A stretch of 64,000 nucleotides of DNA from Prolixibacteraceae bacterium JC049 (GCA_023369685.1 SACZ01000001.1:434381-498380); one strand, 5' to 3'; positions 1 through 8,373 are shown, counted from the stretch's first letter. Translations and numbers: made by a program. Notes: generated by a model from the letters alone, not told the origin.

Positions 1-6
1 GAAGAA

Positions 7-40
7 GGGATCGTATTAAAGAAATTATACGATCCCAGTT
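7..40 (+). terminator. Rho-independent terminator of a gene left of the window
   Basis: A perfect 10-bp stem (7-16 pairs with 27-36) with a 10-nt loop is followed on the + strand by interrupted T-tracts. No gene in the window precedes it, so it probably ends a transcript entering from the left. The T-tract is not continuous, which lowers certainty. Confidence 0.55.
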
Positions 41-330
41 TTGCTGTTTTGTAAAACCTCCATTGGTAACCAACACAGAAAATAATAGTTGGTATAGTTA
101 CACCTCTTAAAGTTACCAAGGAGCCCTATAATGTATTCCGACATAAATGTATTTATTCTTGTTTATATAAAAAAGTATATTACACTATCTTTTATGAATA
201 GTGTTTGAGTAATGCTAAAATGAATCTTATACTGGATTAGTGGCAATACTTGTAGAATATAGTATTGTGGGAAAGCTTTTTCAGAAGAAAAATGGGGATA
301 ATTATTAGCGTGATAACACTTTTATAAACG
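41..330. other. Intergenic stretch, nothing recognised
   Basis: About 290 A/T-rich bases lie between two terminator hairpins that point toward each other. I see no convincing ORF, promoter or RNA fold here. Confidence 0.5.
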
Positions 331-360
331 AAAAAATCCCGGGCGTACCTCCCAGGATTT
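331..360 (-). terminator. Terminator of the secreted protein gene at 407-901
   Basis: On the minus strand a 10-bp stem with one internal mismatch (351-360 with 335-344 and a short loop between) runs straight into six T residues. It lies about 50 bases after the stop codon of the gene at 407-901. Confidence 0.75.
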
Positions 361-406
361 CATTGTTTGCATACCCATAGCTTATAAGTTTGCGCGCTAT
401 GTTCGG

Positions 407-901
407 TTAAAATGAAGGTCTATATTCTGCTTTTATTAGGTTTGGAAAATAGCAGGCAATAAGGCCTAAAAATTGTTCTTCCGTTTTGGGTTTCTGTGTA
501 ATTATCTTTTGCATATCGTATTGCTTCGGATCCAAGTATTTTTTTACTACAGAAGCTGACATGCTACGTTGCTTAGAATTTAACTTCTTCACTCCGAATA
601 CCCCTTTATTACACAGGTAAGCTACTTCAAATGACTCTGAACGTACGATGAAATTCTTACACTTCTTTGTCTTTTGAACACCAATAAGGAATTTTTGAGT
701 AGTATTTTCGTAATTCAATTCGAAGGTTTTAATGGCGTGCCCGTCAACCATCATTTTTTCACTTACTTCTTTAATTGAATATTTACCAAAATCAGTAGGA
801 GTCGTGCCAGTCAGTTCGGTAGCAAACTTGGTGGCAAATGTTGATGTCACTACAAACATGAGTAGCAACAAGGTACTAGAAACGGTTTTAAATGTTTTCA
901 T
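407..901 (-). CDS. Hypothetical secreted protein, 164 aa
   Basis: I do not recognise the family. The N-terminus is a typical signal peptide: Lys at 2 and 5, a hydrophobic core at about 9-22, and a likely cleavage after Ala23. The mature part is about 140 residues, Lys-rich, with three cysteines (81, 97, 150) and no membrane segment, so a small periplasmic or surface protein is likely. It stands alone, with its own terminator downstream and no same-strand neighbour close by. The ATG start is well placed for the signal peptide. The existence of the gene is fairly certain; its function is unknown. Confidence 0.75.
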   Translation of the reverse strand: MKTFKTVSSTLLLLMFVVTSTFATKFATELTGTTPTDFGKYSIKEVSEKMMVDGHAIKTFELNYENTTQKFLIGVQKTKKCKNFIVRSESFEVAYLCNKGVFGVKKLNSKQRSMSASVVKKYLDPKQYDMQKIITQKPKTEEQFLGLIACYFPNLIKAEYRPSF

Positions 902-1114
902 GACAACGATGTTTTAAATAGTTTACAGATATGAGATGTGTGTTTTCTTACTTCAAATGTATAGTGGATTAAATTGGAAGAGAAAATTATTCTATAAACA
1001 GGTGCCAGAAAACGATGAACAGAATTGATTCGTCGATAAGCTTATGTGGAGAGGTAAAATGTTGTCGGAATGTAAATGAAGTGTTAATAACGTGCAGTAG
1101 GACAGTGTGTTATA

Positions 1115-1140
1115 AAGAAGGGGTTAATGGTCCCCTTCTT
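1115..1140 (-). terminator. Hairpin overlapping the rlmN stop codon
   Basis: A perfect 9-bp stem (1115-1123 with 1132-1140) has an 8-nt loop that contains the rlmN stop codon (1124-1126). On the minus strand the stem is followed by TATAA rather than a long T-run, so it is a moderate terminator. On the + strand it is followed by CTTTTTT, so it may work both ways. Confidence 0.5.
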
Positions 1141-2161
1141 GCTTTTTTAGAAGTTCTTTCGTTGATAATAAGCCACATGCAGCAAAAATATCTTCTCCGC
1201 GCGACTTTCTTATGGTGGTCATAATTCCCTTTGAAATAAGTTGATCTCTGAACTGTTCCATTTTCTCAATTGATGTTCCTTCCAATGGCGTTCCCGGAAT
1301 AGGATGGAAACGGATTAAATTGATGCGACAGTTTAACCCATTTAATAATCGAGCCAGTTCTTTCACATGTTTCGAACTATCGTTAATTCCTTTAAACATG
1401 ATATATTCAAACGACACTCTTCGGTGTTGTGTAAATTCGTATGAGCGCAACTCATCAATTATTTCAGAAATTGGATATACATTCTGAATAGGCATTATCT
1501 CTTTTCGTTCTTCATCGAAAGGAGTATGTAATGAGATAGCCAGATGGCACTTGCTGTTAGCCAGGAAAGTACGCATTGCAGGAATAATACCAATGGTTGA
1601 AACAGTAATTCTTTTAGGACTCCAGCCAAAACCATAATCAGAAGTCAAAATTTCGGTACTTTTCATTACCCCTTCAATATTGTCGAATGGTTCACCCATT
1701 CCCATGTATACAATATTGGTTAACTTTTCGAATTCGGGAAGACTTTTGATTTGATTAATAATTTGTCCCGTTGATAATTGTCCTTGGAAACCTTGTTTGG
1801 CTGTCATGCAAAACAGACAACCCATTTTGCATCCTATTTGTGATGAAACACAAAGCGTTGCTCTGTCTTTGTCTGGAATATATGCCGCTTCAATAAACTT
1901 ATCAGTAGCTGTGGGGTACAAATACTTCTTTGTGCCATCAACCGATGTTTGAACCTTCACAGGAGCTACATAACCTATCTCAAATTGCTCGTTCAGCAAT
2001 TGACGTGCTTTTTTGGAAAGGTTCGACATTTCATCAATCGATTGAATATCTTTTTTGTACAACCAATCAGCAATTTGCTTGGCTGTAAATTTAGGTAAGC
2101 CTAATTCGCCAACAATTTCTTGTAGCTCTTTTAATGTTTTGCCCAGTAGCTCTTGTTTCAT
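1124..2161 (-). CDS. rlmN: RlmN, dual-specificity 23S rRNA/tRNA adenine-C2 methyltransferase
   Basis: Radical-SAM enzyme that methylates C2 of A2503 in 23S rRNA and A37 in some tRNAs. The 345-residue length fits the family. Visible landmarks are an N-terminal helical domain, the CxxxCxxC cluster motif (Cys111, Cys115, Cys118), the upstream Cys104 in a CVSSQIGC context, the MGMGEPFDN SAM-binding segment, and the C-terminal Cys329 in AACGLL. The last is the methyl-carrying cysteine that separates RlmN from most other radical-SAM proteins. The 2-methyladenine function follows from family knowledge. The flavoprotein gene upstream is on the same strand 40 bases away and could be co-transcribed. 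Confidence 0.95.
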   Translation of the reverse strand: MKQELLGKTLKELQEIVGELGLPKFTAKQIADWLYKKDIQSIDEMSNLSKKARQLLNEQFEIGYVAPVKVQTSVDGTKKYLYPTATDKFIEAAYIPDKDRATLCVSSQIGCKMGCLFCMTAKQGFQGQLSTGQIINQIKSLPEFEKLTNIVYMGMGEPFDNIEGVMKSTEILTSDYGFGWSPKRITVSTIGIIPAMRTFLANSKCHLAISLHTPFDEERKEIMPIQNVYPISEIIDELRSYEFTQHRRVSFEYIMFKGINDSSKHVKELARLLNGLNCRINLIRFHPIPGTPLEGTSIEKMEQFRDQLISKGIMTTIRKSRGEDIFAACGLLSTKELLKKQEGDH

Positions 2162-2201
2162 TCTAATAATATTTATAGTGCTCCGAATAAAAGAAATGAG
2201 T

Positions 2202-2873
2202 TTAGAAGTAAATCTCGGCTACAATCTGCTGATAAGGAACTCCTTTGTCAATGAGAATGTCGCGAACTTCAACCACCATTTCCGGAACGCCGCAAAGATA
2301 ATATTTTTGATCGTGTGGCAGATTGTTATATTCTTTTAAGTATTGAGTTAAGCGACCAAAGTAGATTGAATTGCCTTCTTCTTGCGAGCAACAGCGTATG
2401 TAAGAAAGGTGATTAACGTTTAAAAAGGAATCTTCGAAATAAAAACTATCTAATTTCCTGGCACCATGAATTAATGTTTTTTGTCCACTACTGCCTGATT
2501 GTAGCATGGAGTGAAACGGGGCAATGCCGGTTCCTGTGGCAATCCAAAATGCCGACTCGTTATTATCCAGAAAATTTCCGGATGGAGCAGTTATATATAT
2601 AGTATCTCCCACTTCTTTTTTTGCCAAGAGAGGAGTGAGCCATCCCGTTTCTTTTACATTGAACAGGATGGATACCAGTTCATCATTATTGCCCGATGCA
2701 ATGCTATACATTCTTGGCATTTTCTCATCGGTATTATCAAAAACTGAAATACCAATCACCTGTCCGGCTTCAAAATTGAATGCACGTTTAAATTGGTAAA
2801 TGAATACGCGTTCTGTTATTTCAATCTTGTTGGTAATAACTACAGGGGCTAAACCATCTATATTATAGTCCAT
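2202..2873 (-). CDS. Ferredoxin-NADP+ reductase-like flavoprotein
   Basis: A 223-residue FNR-superfamily oxidoreductase, predicted to move electrons between NAD(P)H and a ferredoxin or flavodoxin in the cytoplasm. The FAD domain has the RMYSIAS motif (54-60), the nucleotide domain has GTGIAPF (114-120) and CGVPEM (194-199), and the chain ends in an aromatic residue (EIYF), as in bacterial Fpr enzymes. I start it at the ATG at 2873; a TTG four codons upstream (2885) is possible but adds nothing conserved. It precedes rlmN by 40 bases. RlmN needs reduced flavodoxin or ferredoxin, so a functional link is conceivable but unproven. Confidence 0.85.
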   Translation of the reverse strand: MDYNIDGLAPVVITNKIEITERVFIYQFKRAFNFEAGQVIGISVFDNTDEKMPRMYSIASGNNDELVSILFNVKETGWLTPLLAKKEVGDTIYITAPSGNFLDNNESAFWIATGTGIAPFHSMLQSGSSGQKTLIHGARKLDSFYFEDSFLNVNHLSYIRCCSQEEGNSIYFGRLTQYLKEYNNLPHDQKYYLCGVPEMVVEVRDILIDKGVPYQQIVAEIYF

Positions 2874-2955
2874 ATTTTTTGTCAATTTATTTCTGATACC
2901 AACATATTGAGGTATAAAATGGTTTGTTGTAGCTTGTGTAAAAGGGGTGAATTGT

Positions 2956-3017
2956 GGGCGTTTTTGTTATTTCCGCCCGTTGACTTTCGCCCCGTTGGGC
3001 GATATCGCCCATTTTTT
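2956..3017. repeat. Cluster of GGGCG/CGCCC palindromes
   Basis: This is a GC-rich island in A/T-rich DNA. GGGCG at 2956-2960 can pair with CGCCC at 2974-2978, CGCCCGTTG is followed by a near copy CGCCCCGTTG, and a perfect 14-bp palindrome GGGCGATATCGCCC at 2997-3010 is followed by a run of T. It lies between two divergent genes, so a terminator makes little sense there. A repeat remnant or a protein-binding site is more likely. Confidence 0.5.
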
Positions 3018-3174
3018 GTTTTGTGTGGTATGGGTGATATTCTTTGTGAGAAAATTGTAAGTAGGTTGTTCTCAGCTTGAAAAGAGAATAATTGAAGAGG
3101 ATGGCATCAGGATGTTAGTTTATGGTATGGTATTGGCAAGCACTAGTGCGAAACCGACGAGAATATTTCGATAA

Positions 3175-3510
3175 ATGTGGAATAAAACTAAAATATTGAG
3201 ATCGGAGAAGAAGAAACTAATTCTTCGGGTAATGCTGCTACTCATTTTGGGTGGTATCCTTTTGGGGATCGAGTATTTCTCGAAACAAGATTGGTTGAAA
3301 GAGTGGATGGGGGAAGAAAATTCCATTGAAAACAGTTCATCGAAGGTTCGTATTTCATCTGTAGCTATAGAAAATGCTACAGTTCAAGATATATTTAGCG
3401 TAAAGTTATTGAGTAAAAAAGCGATTCCATTCGGGGTGGCTGCCAGTCATCCCGATTACTTAGCACTTAATTTAAAGACAAAATATTTTTCCAAGTATCG
3501 ATTAGTTTGA
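3175..3510 (+). CDS. Small single-pass membrane protein, unknown function
   Basis: A 111-residue ORF from an ATG, with a basic N-terminus (KKK at 12-14) and one hydrophobic helix at about 15-33, followed by a soluble tail. No family recognised. A terminator sits about 50 bases downstream. The next reading frame continues past the stop with a plausible amphipathic stretch (SLNDQLWSALKKLNYSEG), so the gene may be a longer protein cut by a frameshift. With one sequence I cannot tell. It could also be a chance ORF. Confidence 0.5.
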   Translation: MWNKTKILRSEKKKLILRVMLLLILGGILLGIEYFSKQDWLKEWMGEENSIENSSSKVRISSVAIENATVQDIFSVKLLSKKAIPFGVAASHPDYLALNLKTKYFSKYRLV

Positions 3511-3559
3511 ATGACCAACTATGGTCTGCGTTAAAAAAGCTCAATTATTCTGAGGGAAG

Positions 3560-3585
3560 AAGCCGCTTCAAAGCGGCTTTTTTTA
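3560..3585 (+). terminator. Rho-independent terminator after 3175-3510
   Basis: An 8-bp GC-rich stem (AAGCCGCT with AGCGGCTT) with a TCAA tetraloop is followed directly by seven T residues. It is a classic intrinsic terminator in the right place for the small membrane protein gene. Confidence 0.85.
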
Positions 3586-3902
3586 TTGGCAATAACTTAG
3601 CATGCTTGGTTTTATTTAACAAGTTCTTTCCCGCAATCTGTTTGTAACGAATTATTCCTATGTGCATAAATTTTGTAGATGTATTTTGTGATGGGGACAA
3701 TTTATGTTTGTTTGCTATAGCTCAAGAAGTTTAAAGTTTTATAAAGAAATTTCTATTCTTAACAGTATTAATGGTATAGCAAGAGAGCAATATATTTGAA
3801 CTGTTGTAAAAGCATATTAAACTGACTGAATTTTAGGATAAATGACATTTAATAACCTAAGTTTTTTTGTTACATTCGTTTCTGTCAAAAAACGGATGTG
3901 CT
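3586..3902. other. Intergenic gap before the PepSY/OB-fold pair
   Basis: 317 bases of A/T-rich DNA. It must hold the promoter for the two genes that follow, but I find only imperfect TAnnTTTG-like strings and will not name one. No ORF or clear hairpin. Confidence 0.4.
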
Positions 3903-4472
3903 ATGAATGCGAAGAAAGGTTATAACTATCGAAAATTGTGGAGAATTTTACACCGCGATTTTGGGTATTTTATTGTTGGAATTACATTGATGTATGCTTT
4001 GTCGGGGATTGCTTTAAACCATATGTACGATTGGAATCCTAACTACATTGTGACAGAAAAAGAAGTGGTAGTGAAACCTGATGGAAGTGTACCTTATTCT
4101 AAAGAAGAGGTAATTACTGCTTTATCGAAAGCAGGTGCCGATGTGGATTATAAAAAGCACTTTAAAACATCGAGAAATACCATTAAAGTTTTTGTGGATG
4201 GTGGAACTGTTGAGTTTAATGCAGATAATGGAAGTGGATGGTTGGAAGTGATTAAAAAGCGTCCGGTGTTTTTTGCCATTAATAATATGCATTACGGGAA
4301 ACATCATATATGGAAGTGGATATCGGATATATATGCTGTTTTATTGATAATAGTTTCAATTACAGGAATTGTTATTTTGAAAGGAAAAAATGGAATAACC
4401 CGACGTGGATTGTGGTTAACATTAGCTGGGTTAGTTGGTCCGGCCATATTTATTATCATGATATTCAGTTAA
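3903..4472 (+). CDS. PepSY-associated transmembrane protein
   Basis: A 189-residue inner-membrane protein of the PepSY-TM type (Bacteroidota short form). It has a membrane helix at about 19-39 starting in a LWRILHRDFGY context, a soluble PepSY-like domain at about 50-125, a second helix at 139-159 preceded by HYGKHHIWKW, and a third at 170-189. Related proteins sit in ferric/flavin reductase or respiratory contexts, but the exact role is unknown. The ATG at 3903 is preferred; an in-frame TTG at 3867 would add 12 residues with no match to the family start. The lipoprotein gene follows after 26 bases, so they are likely co-transcribed. Confidence 0.8.
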   Translation: MNAKKGYNYRKLWRILHRDFGYFIVGITLMYALSGIALNHMYDWNPNYIVTEKEVVVKPDGSVPYSKEEVITALSKAGADVDYKKHFKTSRNTIKVFVDGGTVEFNADNGSGWLEVIKKRPVFFAINNMHYGKHHIWKWISDIYAVLLIIVSITGIVILKGKNGITRRGLWLTLAGLVGPAIFIIMIFS

Positions 4473-4498
4473 AATTGTATACCTAAAATCATTATGCT

Positions 4499-5068
4499 AT
4501 GAAAAGAATGCTATTTGTTTTGCTTTGCGCCTCGTTGATGGTGGGCTGTGGAGCGAAGAAACAAAAGAAAACAGTTCCGGCGACTAAATTGACAGAAGCA
4601 ACTCCTCAGTTTACAATTGATCAAGTTTACGAAAAAGGAGATAAATATGGAGATAAAACCATTGTGGTTACAGGTACTGTAAACCATGTTTGTAAGCACG
4701 GTGGAAAGCGTTGTTTCTTAATGGGAAGTACCGAAGATATTACATTACGAGTAGAAACAGGTGATGTAATGAAGCCTTTTAGTCAAGATCAGATTGGTAA
4801 TGAATTGACTATCTCTGGTATTTTAAAAGAGATTAGAATTGATGAAAAATACTTGAAAGAGTGGGAAGAAGAAGCGCGTGCTGATGTGGAGATAGATGAT
4901 GAGAAGAAGCACTTGGATGGCCACGAAAAAGGCAATGGTGATCATGAAGATACAGAGTTAGAAGAGATATTGAAGCAGATTGAATCTTACAGAAAAGAGA
5001 TGAAGAGTAACGGTAAAGGTTATGTATCTCGTTTCTTTATGGAAGGCAAGAAAATTGTAACGAAGTAA
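4499..5068 (+). CDS. OB-fold-like lipoprotein with a C-x6-C motif
   Basis: The first 17 residues form a lipoprotein signal ending in LMVGC (Cys17 would be lipidated). Residues about 38-112 read like an OB-fold strand pattern (VVTGTV, ITLRVETG, LTISGIL) and hold a CKHGGKRC motif (Cys65, Cys72) that could bind a metal or redox cofactor. Residues 115-160 are strongly charged, Glu/Lys-rich and probably helical. No enzyme motif is seen. The pairing with the PepSY membrane protein suggests a joint envelope role, perhaps metal or redox linked; that is inference. Confidence 0.75.
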   Translation: MKRMLFVLLCASLMVGCGAKKQKKTVPATKLTEATPQFTIDQVYEKGDKYGDKTIVVTGTVNHVCKHGGKRCFLMGSTEDITLRVETGDVMKPFSQDQIGNELTISGILKEIRIDEKYLKEWEEEARADVEIDDEKKHLDGHEKGNGDHEDTELEEILKQIESYRKEMKSNGKGYVSRFFMEGKKIVTK

Positions 5069-5087
5069 TTCAACGATAATGTTTATG

Positions 5088-5125
5088 AAAAAGCCTGCAG
5101 TTTATAGATAGCTGCAGGCTTTTTT
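5088..5125. terminator. Bidirectional terminator between the lipoprotein gene and fbp
   Basis: A perfect 13-bp stem (5088-5100 with 5112-5124) is flanked by A-runs on the left and T-runs on the right, so it ends in a T-tract on either strand. It sits between convergent genes and should serve both. Confidence 0.85.
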
Positions 5126-5168
5126 GTTGTGGTAATATTTGGAATGTATTTTGCCTAAATGAACAGTT

Positions 5169-6179
5169 TTACCGCTCTTTTAAAAACTGTTCAATCTTTT
5201 TAACCATATTGGATGAGCCGACATAGAAAGGAATACGTTGGTGTAATTCCTTGGGCTGAATATCCATTATTCGGTTAAATCCATCGGATGCCAAACCTCC
5301 TGCTTGTTCTGCTAAAAAGGCAATGGGATTGCATTCGTAAAGCAGTCGAAGTTTTCCTGTGGGGTAAGAGACACTTTCAGGATACATGAAAATCCCTCCT
5401 TTCAGGAAGTTGCGATGAAAATCGGCTACCAGCGATCCAATGTATCGAGAAGAGTATGGACGCTTGGTTTTGGCATCGTTCTCTTGACAATATTTAATGT
5501 AGCTTTTCACTCCGAATGGGAATTTAGAGTAGTTGCCTTCGTTGATGGAATAAATTGTACCATCTTTAGGTGTTTTTATGTCGCGGTGAGAAAGACAAAA
5601 TTCACCAATGGAAGGGTCGAGGGTAAATCCGTTTACGCCATTACCTGTAGTGTATACCAACATGGTAGATGATCCGTATAAAATATATCCGGATGCAACT
5701 TGTTGATTGCCGGGTTGAAGAAAATCTTGCATTTCGGCTTTTGTACCAACTGGTGTAACTCTTTTGTAAATAGAAAATAGTGTGCCTATGCTAACATTCA
5801 CATCGATATTGGAAGAACCATCAAGCGGATCCATTAGGAAAATGTATTTCGCATCTTTGGATAGCGCATTATTGAAAGTAATCATATGTTGATTTTCTTC
5901 AGTTGCAATACCACACACTTCTCCACAGCTTTTCAGTGCATCGATAAAGTGAACGTCGGCATAAACGTCTAGCTTTTGTTGGGTTTCACCTTGAATGTTT
6001 TCTTCGCCAGCATCTCCTAATAAATCGACCAATCCGGCTTTATTTACTTCGCGATTGACGATTTTAGCTGCTATGCCCACATGGTGCATTAGGCGAGAGA
6101 ACTCTCCTTTTGCATAAGGGTGTTCTTTCTGTCGTTCTATAATGAATTGATTAAGTGTTTGAATCTTTCCGTTTACCAT
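5169..6179 (-). CDS. fbp: Class I fructose-1,6-bisphosphatase
   Basis: Gluconeogenic phosphatase that turns fructose-1,6-bisphosphate into fructose-6-phosphate. The 336-residue product carries the metal-binding DPLDGSSN motif (117-124), the preceding acidic pair Glu94/Glu95, and the C-terminal [14 protein letters not shown] substrate region. The start at the ATG at 6179 gives the usual family length; the reading frame stays open 16 codons further to 6227, but that extension is not family-like. Convergent with the lipoprotein gene and separated from it by a shared terminator. Strong call. Confidence 0.95.
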   Translation of the reverse strand: MVNGKIQTLNQFIIERQKEHPYAKGEFSRLMHHVGIAAKIVNREVNKAGLVDLLGDAGEENIQGETQQKLDVYADVHFIDALKSCGEVCGIATEENQHMITFNNALSKDAKYIFLMDPLDGSSNIDVNVSIGTLFSIYKRVTPVGTKAEMQDFLQPGNQQVASGYILYGSSTMLVYTTGNGVNGFTLDPSIGEFCLSHRDIKTPKDGTIYSINEGNYSKFPFGVKSYIKYCQENDAKTKRPYSSRYIGSLVADFHRNFLKGGIFMYPESVSYPTGKLRLLYECNPIAFLAEQAGGLASDGFNRIMDIQPKELHQRIPFYVGSSNMVKKIEQFLKER

Positions 6180-6352
6180 ATTGTGTTCGTTTTTTATAAA
6201 AAATTTAATCGTGGATATTACTTTCATACCAAGGGCTGATATGGCTAAATAGGTAGTCGTAACCCAATACCCATAGATGTGGATCTCGTTATCGCGATTG
6301 AAAAGAAGCGATTTGTTTTTTTAAGTACATAGTAGCTAGTATCACTACTTCC

Positions 6353-6380
6353 GCTGGTTCTAGTTGTCAACTCGAACCTC
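6353..6380. repeat. Dyad repeat, copy 1 of a direct pair
   Basis: A GCTGGTTC...GAACCTC element in which GGTTC pairs with GAACC and AGTTG with CAACT around a 1-nt centre (one mismatch). A diverged second copy lies 59 bases downstream. It looks like a REP-type intergenic palindrome. Confidence 0.6.
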
Positions 6381-6411
6381 TTTGTTCTCACTCTAACTAT
6401 TATTTTTCCAT

Positions 6412-6439
6412 GCTGGTTCGAGCTTGTAGCTCGGACCTC
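6412..6439. repeat. Dyad repeat, copy 2 of a direct pair
   Basis: GCTGGTTCGAGCT, TGT, AGCTCGGACC: a 10-bp stem with one mismatch. It starts and ends like copy 1 (GCTGGTTC, ACCTC) while the middle differs in a way that keeps pairing. Both lie downstream of the DUF1338 gene and upstream of fbp. Confidence 0.6.
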
Positions 6440-6466
6440 CTTTTAAACCTTCCCTCTCTTTGACTA

Positions 6467-7381
6467 TTATTGTTTTCCAGTCATATCGAATAGGTGAGTT
6501 GCCTGTTCTCCCAAGAAGCCTTGGAATAGTTCTCCTGTGGTAGGATCTATACCTCGTTCGGCCAACTCATAGTAGGCATAAGTCCACTCTATGGTACTTT
6601 CTCCTCCGTTATTAAGCTTTACTAAGCAGGCCTCGGTAACAGCTTCGGTGGACGATTGTTGAAGAATGGAATTGGCTTCTCCTTCGATATTTTTCTTCAT
6701 TGGAACCTGTGCATTGCGGAGGCCTTCAACAGTTTTGGTAATTGTAGGCCATGCTTCTACCTGCTGGAAATTGATGTAGGCCGTGAAATGGTTGATAGAA
6801 TTGCCATGTAGCAATGTCCATGCTCCATATTGAGATACTTCGTTCACCTGTAAAACAGTATCTTTTAAAGGTGCTTCCCATGGACGTTTAAAGAAACGAA
6901 ATAATGATTCGATAAGCGAGTGTGCGGCAGCTTCATCAAGCATCTTTTGTTCTTTTAACTCTTCCAGAAGTGCATAGTCGTATTTCGAAAGCAGTGATTG
7001 AGTATTGTTAACTGCTTCGTTGATTATTTTTTGAATGTCGGTTGGTAGGTGATCTACTTCCAATTGACTGACAAATACTTTTGGAAATTTAATGTTGGGA
7101 TGTTGAAAGTGAATGGCATTTAGTTTCTTTTTAGGGAACTGGTATTGACTCTGCTCAATAAAGCCTAAAGCTTCCCATATGGGACGAAATGCTTCCACTC
7201 CGGATGGTTGTTTACCGGTGTTAGTGTTCAATGTTCTTAGGGCAATGTGATCGTTGTGAACGGTACCTCCTTGGCGGGTAACTAACTCTACGTAGGTGCG
7301 TGCATAACTAACTCGTTGAATGTATTGCATCCATAATCTGTCGAGTAGCTTTTGGGTAATTTGTTCTGCTGTTAAATTCAT
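6467..7381 (-). CDS. DUF1338 protein (2-oxoadipate dioxygenase/decarboxylase superfamily)
   Basis: A 304-residue short member of the DUF1338 family. Longer members (HglS/YdcJ) are Fe(II) enzymes that turn 2-oxoadipate into 2-hydroxyglutarate in lysine breakdown. Candidate metal ligands in the pattern of the family are His45 (NDHIALRTL), His198 (INHFTAYI) and Glu272 (YYELAERG). Whether this short form has the same substrate is unknown. It stands alone on the minus strand with REP-like dyads downstream. Confidence 0.85.
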   Translation of the reverse strand: MNLTAEQITQKLLDRLWMQYIQRVSYARTYVELVTRQGGTVHNDHIALRTLNTNTGKQPSGVEAFRPIWEALGFIEQSQYQFPKKKLNAIHFQHPNIKFPKVFVSQLEVDHLPTDIQKIINEAVNNTQSLLSKYDYALLEELKEQKMLDEAAAHSLIESLFRFFKRPWEAPLKDTVLQVNEVSQYGAWTLLHGNSINHFTAYINFQQVEAWPTITKTVEGLRNAQVPMKKNIEGEANSILQQSSTEAVTEACLVKLNNGGESTIEWTYAYYELAERGIDPTTGELFQGFLGEQATHLFDMTGKQ

Positions 7382-7703
7382 GTTATAAGGTGTTAATCAG
7401 TATCAAAGTATGCTATATGATTACAACCCATTTTACTAGTGTTTGGTTATGTTTTAGTAGATGTTTAAGAACATGAGAGAGAAGTTAAAAGGTTGGAAAG
7501 CAGAAAAGTTAAAAAGTAGTAATGTAATTAGGATGTTCGCAGGACTAAACAATTAACGTATTGAAGAAACCTTTCAGTCACAATTGTTAGCTGTAGTGGT
7601 AATCGATGCAATTATTTTGTACTTGATACTGAATGATTATTGAGAGCCACACGACTGTCGTCGTGCAGCAGCTTTGTATATTGAAGGATTTTTCGTTCGC
7701 ATT
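7382..7703. other. Intergenic gap with a purine-rich repeat and a half palindrome
   Basis: 322 bases between two minus-strand genes. It contains a GAAGTTAAAAGG / GAAAAGTTAAAAAG-type purine tract (about 7479-7520), a motif that recurs in other gaps of this window, and a partial copy of the queF-flanking palindrome at 7647-7672. No gene is supported. Confidence 0.5.
7647..7672. repeat. Half copy of the queF-flanking multi-hairpin repeat
   Basis: These 26 bases have the same length as, and roughly 70% of positions identical to, the right half of the repeat at 10234-10296. They share CCACACGA at the left end, TCGTGC inside and AGC at the end. CACGAC pairs with GTCGTG around a 4-nt loop. The left half of the element is missing. 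Confidence 0.5.
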
Positions 7704-8108
7704 TTATTTAAATCGAACTTTTCTAACTTGTTCGGTGGTGATGGCACTGGCTTCATTTCCCCAACTGTTTCGAATGTAAGTAAGAATTTCGGACAGTTGC
7801 TTATCTGAAAGATGAGAGTGGGGAGCCATAACTCCATTGAACTTTTTTCCATTTACTTTGATAGGACCAGATTGACCAAACAGAACAATTTTGGTCAGTT
7901 TCTCGGGAGATCCGGTAACTGTTTTGTTGTTGGCTAATGGAGGATTCATCATGGAGGTGCCTTCTCCATTGGCTTGATGGCAAACTTTACAATGGGCAGT
8001 GTAATGTTTCTGTCCAGCTGCCATTATCTCTTTTGAAGGAGGAGTATTAGTGGACTTGTTACATGCAAAAAGTGAAATTATTAATGAGAATAAAATTAGT
8101 ATGCGCAT
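7704..8108 (-). CDS. Monohaem c-type cytochrome lipoprotein
   Basis: A 134-residue electron carrier outside the cytoplasm. The lipoprotein signal ends at Cys16 (LFAC), the haem-binding CKVCH is at 40-44, and Met94 in VMAPH is the likely sixth haem ligand, as in class I cytochromes c with a GVMAPH loop. The remaining residues fit one small cytochrome c domain. The redox partner is unknown; no oxidase gene is nearby. Confidence 0.9.
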   Translation of the reverse strand: MRILILFSLIISLFACNKSTNTPPSKEIMAAGQKHYTAHCKVCHQANGEGTSMMNPPLANNKTVTGSPEKLTKIVLFGQSGPIKVNGKKFNGVMAPHSHLSDKQLSEILTYIRNSWGNEASAITTEQVRKVRFK

Positions 8109-8373
8109 TTTAAATGTTTTTGGTTCGAGAGATATAACCGTTAAAGAGGCGGGAAAGTTTAAAGGTTGGAAAGTTAAAAGGGTTTAAAAGTTGAGGAGCT
8201 AAGTGTTGAAAGAAAGCAATTCTACCTTTGAAGAGATCTTTTTGTCGTTTTTTAACTTTTGAACATTTTCTCTTTTAAAGAACGATTACTTGATAACTCT
8301 GTGCGTTTACATCTTGGAAAATTGGAGTTTGTTCTAAAAACAATTTTTCCGTTAACTTTGCATTGAAAATAAT
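8109..8373. other. Gap upstream of the preQ1 riboswitch
   Basis: Divergent region between the cytochrome gene and the queuosine genes. It holds two purine/pyrimidine-rich repeat tracts (about 8150-8199, and 8240-8278 in the opposite orientation) that resemble those in other gaps. The promoter of the riboswitch transcript must lie near 8330-8370 (TTAACTTTG at about 8352-8360 resembles a -7 element), but I do not claim it firmly. Confidence 0.4.

Noticed and set aside
732-917. Plus-strand 61-codon ORF opposite the secreted protein gene
   Set aside because: Antisense shadow of a gene with a clear signal peptide; no independent support.
1015-1224. Plus-strand 69-codon ORF overlapping the rlmN 3' end
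   Set aside because: It runs across the terminator hairpin and is antisense to rlmN; no protein-like features.
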